From Burkholderiales bacterium (GTDB lineage: Bacteria; Pseudomonadota; Gammaproteobacteria; Burkholderiales; Burkholderiaceae), in the NCBI GenBank assembly GCA_947447845.1, contig CANFNO010000133.1, positions 1 to 7,291 of the forward strand: a stretch of DNA of 7,291 bases, read 5' to 3'. The notes under the pieces are model-generated. The model saw nothing but the letters and a program-made list of their open reading frames with translations. It was not told the origin of the DNA and did no database searches. Below, piece by piece: positions 1 through 4,955 of the stretch. The translations under genes and the position numbers were made by a program. Each line of letters begins with the position of its first letter. The first letter of the stretch is position 1.

Positions 1-18
1 AGGCACTGGAGACACAGA

Positions 19-1620
19 ATGACCGACACCCTTGTACCAACTGAGACCGTAACCCCCGAGACGCCAGACGCCCCCCGTGGCCGCCGCGCAGGTGGCGGCC
101 GTGAGGCCAAGCGCGCTGCGCGCTCGGCCCGCAGTGCGCAGTCGGTGCCCTACATCACGCGCAAGATTCCTTACTTTGAGGTGATCGATCAGGAAGGCCT
201 GGAAATCATCGAACGCAATGCCGACACGATTCTGGAAGAAGTGGGCATCGACTTTCGTGACGATCCGGAAGCGCTGGAACTGTTCCGCAACGCCGGTTGC
301 GACGTCAAAGGCGAACGCGTGCATTTCCCGCGCGGCCTGGCCCGCAAACTGGTGCAGGACACCGCGCCGCGCGAATTCACCCAATACGCCCGCAACCCGG
401 CACACAACGTGGTCATCGGCGGCAAGAACACCGTTTTTGCCCCGGCCTACGGTTCGCCCTTTGTGCGCGACCTCGACGGCGGGCGCCGCTACGCCACCAT
501 CCAGGACTTCCAGAACTTCGTCAAGCTGACTTACATGGCCAACTCGCTGCACCACAGCGGCGGCACGATTTGCGAGCCAGTCGATCTGCCGGTGAACAAG
601 CGCCATTTCGACATGGTGTATTCGCACATGAAGTTAAGCGACAAGCCTTTCATGGGCTCGGTCACGCACCCGGACCGCGCACGGGATACGGTCGAGATGA
701 CCAAGATCCTGTTCGGTGACAACTGGATCGATCCGCTGACGGGCAAACCGCGCACCGCCGTGATCAACCTGATCAACGCCAACTCGCCCATGACCTTCGA
801 TGAGACCATGTTGGGCGCGGCCAAAGTCTATGCGCGGGCCAACCAGGCCTGCATCATCACGCCGTTCATTCTGGCGGGCGCCATGTCGCCCGTGACCGTG
901 GCCGGTACCGCCGCCCAGACCCTGGCTGAAGCGTTGGCCGGCATGGCCTTTGTGCAGCTGTGCAACCCTGGCGCGCCGGTGGTGTTGGGCAGCTTTGCAT
1001 CAAGCATTTCCATGCAATCCGGTGCGCCCACTTTTGGCACGCCAGAACCCGCGCTGGTGCTGTACGTGATGGCCGCGCTGGCAAGGCGTTTGGGCGTGCC
1101 GTTCCGCTCCGGTGGTGGCTTGTGCGGCTCCAAAATTTCCGATGCGCAAGCGGCGTCTGAATCGGCCAACACCTTGCTGCCCACCTGCCTGGGCGGTGTC
1201 AACTTCGTGCTGCACACAGCCGGTTGGCTGGAAGGCGGTCTGTCCATGGGTTACGAGAAGTTCATCATGGACGTGGACCAGGCCGGCATGATGCACACCC
1301 TGCTGAACGGTGTGGACCTGACGGAAAACGGCCAGGCCATGGACGCGATCCGCGAAGTCGGCCCGGGCAAGCACTTCCTGGGTTGCGCACACACGCAAGC
1401 CAACTTCGAGAGCGCCTTCTACCGCTCACCGATCACCGACAACAACAGCTTCGAGCAGTGGGAAGCCGAAGGCTCGCGCGACCTGACCCAGCGTGCCAAC
1501 GCCCTGTGGAAAAAGCAGCTGGCCGAGTACGAAGCCCCGGCAATGGACGTGGCGACTGACGAAGGCATTCTGGATTACGTGAATCGCCGCAAGGCCTCGT
1601 TCCCCGACTCCAACATCTAG
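19..1620 (+). CDS. MttB-superfamily (trimethylamine methyltransferase-like) protein, non-pyrrolysine type
   Basis: A 533-residue protein of the MttB family (Pfam MTTB, COG5598). Known members move a methyl group from a quaternary or tertiary amine to a cobalamin-bearing corrinoid protein: pyrrolysine-containing MttB acts on trimethylamine, and non-pyrrolysine relatives MtgB, MtpB and MtcB act on glycine betaine, proline betaine and carnitine. Family traits visible here are VGIDFRDDPEAL near residue 75, a glycine-rich barrel segment RSGGGLCGSKISDAQAA at about 363-379, and GWLEGGLSMGYEKFIMD shortly after. Residues 20-43 form an Arg/Ala/Gly-rich, probably disordered basic stretch. There is no signal peptide or membrane segment, so it should be cytoplasmic. 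ATG 19 is preceded by GGAGA at 8-12 with six bases between. No in-frame UAG interrupts the frame, so it is not a pyrrolysine enzyme. Family is secure; substrate and methyl acceptor are unknown, and no corrinoid protein gene is in view. Confidence 0.93.
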   Translation: MTDTLVPTETVTPETPDAPRGRRAGGGREAKRAARSARSAQSVPYITRKIPYFEVIDQEGLEIIERNADTILEEVGIDFRDDPEALELFRNAGCDVKGERVHFPRGLARKLVQDTAPREFTQYARNPAHNVVIGGKNTVFAPAYGSPFVRDLDGGRRYATIQDFQNFVKLTYMANSLHHSGGTICEPVDLPVNKRHFDMVYSHMKLSDKPFMGSVTHPDRARDTVEMTKILFGDNWIDPLTGKPRTAVINLINANSPMTFDETMLGAAKVYARANQACIITPFILAGAMSPVTVAGTAAQTLAEALAGMAFVQLCNPGAPVVLGSFASSISMQSGAPTFGTPEPALVLYVMAALARRLGVPFRSGGGLCGSKISDAQAASESANTLLPTCLGGVNFVLHTAGWLEGGLSMGYEKFIMDVDQAGMMHTLLNGVDLTENGQAMDAIREVGPGKHFLGCAHTQANFESAFYRSPITDNNSFEQWEAEGSRDLTQRANALWKKQLAEYEAPAMDVATDEGILDYVNRRKASFPDSNI

Positions 1621-1623
1621 TAA
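1618..1623 (+). other. tandem stop TAG-TAA ending the MttB-like gene
   Basis: The MttB-like frame ends with TAG immediately followed by an in-frame TAA. The UAG is a true terminator here, backed up by a second stop, which matters because relatives in methanogens read UAG as pyrrolysine. Confidence 0.9.
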
Positions 1624-1651
1624 GCCAGCGCTGGGCCGCCCGAGCTGGCTT
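1622..1651 (+). repeat. inverted repeat directly after the MttB-like stop codon
   Basis: AAGCCAGC (1622-1629) pairs perfectly with GCTGGCTT (1644-1651) around a 14-base GC-rich centre. It could be a 3'-end stabilising hairpin or a Rho-independent terminator stem, but the following bases (TGCGCCTTCTTAGG) are only weakly T-rich, so terminator activity is doubtful. Confidence 0.45.
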
Positions 1652-1721
1652 GCGCCTTCTTAGGGGGGCAGCGAACCAAGCGTAGCGGGGAGCCCGGGGG
1701 CTGGTTCCGCGCGTAAGATCT
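1652..1721. other. GC-rich intergenic spacer, possible dispersed-repeat remnant
   Basis: No reading frame of interest. It contains short self-complementary pieces: AGCCC-GG-GGGCT at 1691-1702, and GCGAACCA (1671-1678) facing TGGTTCCGC (1702-1710) with one bulge. Together with the preceding inverted repeat it resembles G/C-rich repeated spacers that I associate with Comamonadaceae genomes. That resemblance is from memory and unverified. No convincing promoter was seen. Confidence 0.25.
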
Positions 1722-1760
1722 CAAGGCGCACTGCTTTTCGGCGGTGCGCCTTGTCTTTTC
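1722..1760 (+). terminator. intrinsic terminator-like hairpin before the MFS gene
   Basis: CAAGGCGCACTGC (1722-1734) pairs with GCGGTGCGCCTTG (1741-1753) across a 6-base loop TTTTCG, giving a 13-bp stem with one G-T pair. It is followed by TCTTTTC. This fits a Rho-independent terminator for the MttB-like transcript. The permease Shine-Dalgarno begins at 1761, so the hairpin either sits in the permease 5' leader or acts as a leaky attenuator between two co-transcribed genes. Confidence 0.65.
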
Positions 1761-1765
1761 AGGGA
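1761..1765 (+). promoter_or_regulatory. ribosome-binding site that sets the MFS start
   Basis: AGGGA lies five bases before ATG 1771. The frame is open further upstream to GTG 1744, but that codon lies inside the stem of the terminator-like hairpin and has no Shine-Dalgarno, so 1771 is preferred. Confidence 0.7.
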
Positions 1766-1770
1766 ACGGT

Positions 1771-3054
1771 ATGGGCGTTAACAAGCTTTTGATTCCGCTG
1801 GCCTCGCTGCTTAGCGGACTTGCTTTGCTGGTCGTGGGCACAGGTCTGATGTTTGCCGCCATTGGCGCGCAGGCCGGCTCAGCCAAGTTCTCGGGTCTGG
1901 TCACCGGCCTGGTCATGTCGGCCTACTTTGCCGGTTTTGTTTACGGCACTTACGCCTGCCCCAAGATGATCCGCCGCGTCGGCCATATCCGCGCCTTTGC
2001 CACGCTGGCCTCGCTGGTCTCTGCCCTGCCCATGTTCCACGCGCTGTGGACCAACGCATTGGCCTGGGGCGTGCTGCGCTTCATCACAGGTGTCTGTCTG
2101 GTGGGCCTCTATATCGTGGTGGAAAGCTGGCTCAACGTGGTGGCCACCACGGCGCAGCGCGGCAAGGTGTTTGCGGCGTACATGGCGGTCAGCGGAATTT
2201 CCATGGCGGCCGGGCAGTGGCTGATTCTGGTGGGGGACCGCTTTGGTTTTGTGCCTTTTGCGATGGCCTCCATCCTGTTTTCGTTTGCGCTGATTCCCAT
2301 CACCTTGACTCCTGTGAACGAGCCCGAGGCCATGGAGGCGCCGCGCTTTGTGCTCAAGGAGTTGTTTTACATCTCGCCGATTGGCGTGATCGGCACTATT
2401 GGCTCCGGCCTGCTTGGCGGCGCCTTCTACAGCCTGGGCCATGTGTTCGGTCAGGGCGTGGGCTTTAGCGAGCGTGGCATTGCCACCTTTATGGCGGCCA
2501 CCATTTTGGGAGGTGCTGCCTTTCAGTGGCCGGTGGGGCATTTGTCCGACAAGCACGATCGGCGTCTGGTGCTGTTCTGGGTCTGCGCCTTGTGTGCGGG
2601 CGTGGCCGCGCTGGGCTTCTATCTGGCGCGCGAATATGAAAGCTCACTCATCTTTCTGGGCATTGTGTATGGCGGCCTGTCCTTCACCGTGTATGGCTTG
2701 AGCGTGGCCCACGTCAATGACTTGATTGATTCCGAAAAGGTGCTGGAAGTCAGCAGCGGCTTGCTGCTGCTTTATGGCATTGGCTCCACCGTGGGCCCGA
2801 CACTGGCCGGTGGCGTGATGGATTTGCTCGGGCCCGAATCGCTAATGCTGTACTTCGCCATCGTGCTGGGTTTGCTGGCAGTCAGTGTTTGGATATTTGC
2901 GCCGGCCAAATACATCCACCCCGCCAAGAGCAGCCACAAGACCGACTACGTGGTCATGGGCAGTGGCTCGCAGGCGGTGCTGCAGATGGACCCGCGCCGC
3001 CCCGATTTTCAGCACACCAACCCGGCTCCGCCGTTGGTGGATCCGGGGCGTTGA
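1771..3054 (+). CDS. MFS transporter, YcaD-like
   Basis: A 427-residue integral membrane protein of the major facilitator superfamily with about 12 hydrophobic helices; the first spans roughly residues 5-30. The second half carries the MFS loop motif GHLSDKHDRR at residues 256-265, and the equivalent N-half loop is the degenerate CPKMIRRVGHIRAFA. The segment RFITGVCLVGLYIVVESWLN, ending at about residue 122, closely resembles the matching part of Escherichia coli YcaD, an uncharacterised MFS permease, so I place it in that subgroup. The last 45 or so residues are a hydrophilic, proline-rich cytoplasmic tail. It lies 150 bp downstream of the MttB-like gene on the same strand, with a terminator-like hairpin between, so co-transcription is possible but not shown. 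Substrate and direction of transport are unknown; a methylated amine link would be inference from position only. Confidence 0.9.
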   Translation: MGVNKLLIPLASLLSGLALLVVGTGLMFAAIGAQAGSAKFSGLVTGLVMSAYFAGFVYGTYACPKMIRRVGHIRAFATLASLVSALPMFHALWTNALAWGVLRFITGVCLVGLYIVVESWLNVVATTAQRGKVFAAYMAVSGISMAAGQWLILVGDRFGFVPFAMASILFSFALIPITLTPVNEPEAMEAPRFVLKELFYISPIGVIGTIGSGLLGGAFYSLGHVFGQGVGFSERGIATFMAATILGGAAFQWPVGHLSDKHDRRLVLFWVCALCAGVAALGFYLAREYESSLIFLGIVYGGLSFTVYGLSVAHVNDLIDSEKVLEVSSGLLLLYGIGSTVGPTLAGGVMDLLGPESLMLYFAIVLGLLAVSVWIFAPAKYIHPAKSSHKTDYVVMGSGSQAVLQMDPRRPDFQHTNPAPPLVDPGR

Positions 3055-3146
3055 GCGGAGGTACATGGACTTGGCAAGATCGACGCCAGTGGCAGTAGCA
3101 TTCCTGTCGAGCGACTCAGGTAGGAAAAAATGTTCTCCATACCCTC

Positions 3147-3431
3147 ATGTCAAACATAGATGCCATGTTTAGAGTGACACTCATCTGCACAGGACTAACG
3201 GAGTCGGAAGGCAGCGCTGCTGTTTCAGACGTCCTCGAAGAGTTTTCCCATCGCCCTTGGCAAACTGATTTGGCTTGCGAATGGAAAGAAGGAAAATTAC
3301 GCTTTTCGGCAACCAATGACTTTGATAAAGATGGCATGGCAATGCTGGATGAATATAGCGATGCAATACATGCCTGCATAAACTACGCAGGCACTATTCA
3401 TCTTGAGGTGGAGTCTGTGCGTGATGTGTAG
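3147..3431 (+). CDS. small acidic hypothetical protein (94 aa)
   Basis: A 94-residue protein of unknown function with no signal peptide or membrane helix. It begins with a hydrophobic strand (FRVTLICTGL), has a central WKEGKLRFSATNDFDKDG stretch, then an acidic helix MAMLDEYSDAIHACINYAG, and ends in a strand-like IHLEVESV. This alternation looks like a compact alpha/beta fold, and the conserved-looking DFDxxGxxxxDEYSDxI core argues for a real gene. No Shine-Dalgarno stands out before ATG 3147; ATG 3165 (MFRVTL) is an alternative start. A hand count of 3181-3420 gives 114/240 G+C (47.5%), well below sample lines of the flanking genes (62-70%), pointing to a different origin. Its size, acidity and accessory setting would suit an immunity-type or orphan cargo protein, but that is a guess. 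Confidence 0.6.
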   Translation: MSNIDAMFRVTLICTGLTESEGSAAVSDVLEEFSHRPWQTDLACEWKEGKLRFSATNDFDKDGMAMLDEYSDAIHACINYAGTIHLEVESVRDV

Positions 3432-3494
3432 CCGCATCGCACTTAACTTTGCTCCCCAGTTCACTCCTGCAAGTTTCCCGAACGCACCTTTAGC

Positions 3495-3815
3495 GTGCCC
3501 CTTGGATTCGCGATAAGCCACATCGGAAAAACTACCGCTCTGCGTCAGGCATTGAAGGCAAAGTTCGTGCTGTTCATGCAGGCTCGTGGCTTCGCGCTGT
3601 ACCCGACCGGGAATGGCGGTTCTACGCGACACTGGTTCCGTCAGGACCAGACTCTGATAGCGGCCTTGTTCAGTGGAAATCGCCTCTATCCGCCGGAAGA
3701 GGCCGTCAACAAACTGATGCAGGTCTATCCAGAACTGGAGGATTACTTCAGCACCCGTGAGCCCGGTGCCCACTGCAAAACCCATGTCAGTGCCTGGTCG
3801 CAAAATGCGTCTTGA
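3495..3815 (+). pseudogene. remnant of a DUF4304-like gene with an internal deletion
   Basis: The frame translates to about 106 residues but looks like two ends of a longer protein joined. The first piece, TTALRQALKAKFVLFMQARG (about residues 13-32), resembles the N-terminus of DUF4304-like proteins. It is followed directly by GGSTRHWFRQDQTLIAALF, PPEEAVNKLMQVYPELEDYF and EPGAHCKTH, which resemble the C-terminal part. The expected centre (a TFRR...QWDKYG-type stretch in relatives I recall) is absent. Both pieces are in one frame, so the loss was in frame. No ATG precedes the N-terminal block: the only start in frame is GTG 3495 without a Shine-Dalgarno, and ATC at 3522 stands where relatives would have ATG. 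Family assignment is from recall. It could instead be a short expressed protein. The next 102 bases (3816-3917) hold no recognisable feature. Confidence 0.45.
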
Positions 3816-3917
3816 CTCCTTGGTCGAGTTGACGGTCTGCGGTATGGCATCGCGAACGTTAAGCCCCACTTTTGCACAGTCAGTCACAGTTGGCAGGAAC
3901 CGCGTGAATGGATGCAG

Positions 3918-4775
3918 TCAGTATTTCAAACTCACGCTTTCAATCAGTTGATCTTCCAACAGCTTGACTGCCTTTGGCAATTTCCCGGTGGCCTTGTGCA
4001 GCGCAATTTCAAATTCGGGCAGTGTCGGTAATCCGTCTTCGGTGCCAAAGGTTCTCCATTCCGTCGGCACCATGCTTTGCGCCATCACGGTGAGCGCCAA
4101 CCCGCCTGAGACGGCCAGTTTTCCTCCGGCAAAACTCTGGCTGGTGTAGGCAATGCGCCAGGGAATGGACTGCGCATCCAGCGCGGCCAAGGCGTGGGCT
4201 CTGAAAACACAGCCCTCAGGAAACAGGGCCAGCGGCAATGGGGATTCGGCATGCACCTGTCGTTGCCGCGAGCCTGCCCACACCAGACGCTCGCGCCGCA
4301 GAATCTTGCCGGCGGGGCGGTTGGGTTGCCGCGTGATCAGTGCCACATCGAGTGCGCCTGCCTCCACCCGGTCGAGCAGGTCGCCGCTCAAGGCCCCGAT
4401 CACTTCGAGTTGCACGCGCGGATAGGCGTGCGCAAATCGCGCCAGCACTTCCGGCAAAAAATATTCGGCGTAGTCATCGGGCAAACCCAATCGCACATGG
4501 CCTTCGGCAAACGGCTGTTCCATCGCGACCAAAGCGTCTTCATTCAAACGGATCATGCGGCGGGCGTAGTCCAACAGCACTTCACCCTCTTCGGTCAGCC
4601 GGATGTTGCGGCGGTCCGGTTGCAGCAGTGCCCGTCCAACAGTCTCTTCCAGTTTGCGAATCTGCATGCTGACCGCCGACTGGGTGCGACACAAATAGCG
4701 TGCGGCCAGCGTGAAACTGCCGCTGTCGATCACCGCGGTAAATGCCTGCAGCAGGGTCAGATCCAGGTACTTCAT
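3918..4775 (-). CDS. LysR-family transcriptional regulator
   Basis: A 285-residue LysR-type regulator, slightly shorter than the usual 300 or so. The N-terminal winged helix-turn-helix is clear: LLQAFTAVIDSGSFTLAARY, then TQSAVSMQIRKLEETVGRAL, then RRNIRLTEEGEVLLDYARRM, within about residues 5-70. The rest is a periplasmic-binding-protein-like effector domain starting around HVRLGLPDDYAEYFLPEVLA and containing a LDVALITR strand. The start is ATG at 4775; a TTG two codons upstream (4781) is an alternative. It is transcribed away from the solute-binding protein gene across 180 bp, the classic layout in which a LysR protein controls both itself and its divergent neighbour in response to a pathway metabolite. 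A T-N11-A site lies just upstream of its start. The inducer is unknown, but probably relates to the imported substrate. Confidence 0.93.
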   Translation of the reverse strand: MKYLDLTLLQAFTAVIDSGSFTLAARYLCRTQSAVSMQIRKLEETVGRALLQPDRRNIRLTEEGEVLLDYARRMIRLNEDALVAMEQPFAEGHVRLGLPDDYAEYFLPEVLARFAHAYPRVQLEVIGALSGDLLDRVEAGALDVALITRQPNRPAGKILRRERLVWAGSRQRQVHAESPLPLALFPEGCVFRAHALAALDAQSIPWRIAYTSQSFAGGKLAVSGGLALTVMAQSMVPTEWRTFGTEDGLPTLPEFEIALHKATGKLPKAVKLLEDQLIESVSLKY

Positions 4776-4788
4776 GGGCAACTTTCTG

Positions 4789-4805
4789 CATCACGTTTTG
4801 TGATG
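4789..4805. promoter_or_regulatory. LysR box (T-N11-A), probable autoregulatory operator
   Basis: CATCAC-GTTTT-GTGATG is a perfect 6-bp inverted repeat. T4791 and A4803 are separated by exactly 11 bases, matching the LysR-type T-N11-A rule. It lies 14 bases upstream of the lysR ATG and about 150 bp from the divergent transporter start, as expected for the recognition site of the adjacent regulator. Binding is inferred. Confidence 0.65.
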
Positions 4806-4826
4806 ATCAGCATAACAAGAATTCGT

Positions 4827-4855
4827 TTGCTTGAAGCTAAGGGCGAAACTACATT
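4827..4855 (+). promoter_or_regulatory. weak candidate promoter for the solute-binding protein gene
   Basis: TTGCTT (4827-4832) and TACATT (4850-4855) are spaced by 17 bases and partly match sigma-70 -35 and -10 hexamers (3/6 and 4/6). A weak match would suit an activator-dependent LysR-controlled promoter. The proposed -10 lies over the centre of the palindrome at 4836-4866. Confidence 0.25.
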
Positions 4856-4866
4856 CGCGCTTAAGC
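4836..4866. repeat. imperfect palindrome in the divergent promoter region
   Basis: GCTAAGGGCGAA (4836-4847) faces TTCGCGCTTAAGC (4854-4866) over a 6-base centre ACTACA. Eleven of twelve pairs form, with one G-G mismatch and one bulged A. It may be a second operator (LysR activation site or another regulator) or a hairpin in the leader of the transporter mRNA. Confidence 0.4.
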
Positions 4867-4880
4867 CATCTGAAACCCAC

Positions 4881-4898
4881 CATCGACTCGACATCGAC
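4881..4898. repeat. short direct repeat CATCGAC x2
   Basis: CATCGAC occurs at 4881-4887 and 4892-4898, a start-to-start distance of 11 bases, near one helical turn. It might place a binding protein on one face of the DNA, but at 7 bp it could be chance. Confidence 0.2.
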
Positions 4899-4940
4899 AC
4901 GATCCGGACAGATCGCTTTCTCTGGCGCAAATTAACAATG

Positions 4941-4946
4941 AAGGAG
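4941..4946 (+). promoter_or_regulatory. ribosome-binding site that sets the solute-binding protein start
   Basis: AAGGAG lies nine bases before ATG 4956. The nearby in-frame ATG 4938 directly precedes this motif and has no Shine-Dalgarno of its own, so 4956 is the start. The frame stays open upstream through the lysR antisense strand, which is not coding. Confidence 0.75.
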
Positions 4947-4955
4947 ACACACACC

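Noticed and set aside
1744..1770. GTG 1744 as start of the MFS gene
   Set aside because: It lies inside the terminator-like stem with no Shine-Dalgarno; ATG 1771 has AGGGA upstream and places the first helix at the N-terminus as usual.
1879..2556. 225-codon - strand frame opposite the MFS gene
   Set aside because: His/Gln/Gly-rich composition typical of an antisense shadow of a high-GC membrane protein gene; no domain-like features.
3602..3775. Second + strand frame within the remnant (PDREWRFYATLVPSGPDSD...) that looks somewhat protein-like
   Set aside because: It is short, has no start, and the competing frame carries the recognisable C-terminal blocks. A frameshift explanation is less economical than an in-frame deletion.
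3441..3864. ACTTAAC (3441-3447) and GTTAAGC (3858-3864), resembling the outer core sites of an integron attC
   Set aside because: They are over 400 bases apart, far longer than attC sites, and no inner core pair or foldable structure was found between them.
3297..3887. 196-codon reading frame on the - strand across the low-GC patch
   Set aside because: It overlaps the 3' part of the small gene and the whole remnant. Its translation shows no family-like pattern, and the + strand frames are the more protein-like ones.
4194..4955. Open reading frame continuing upstream of the solute-binding protein start, antisense to lysR
   Set aside because: It is the shadow of lysR in a GC-rich genome. The clear ribosome-binding site and signal peptide put the real start at 4956.
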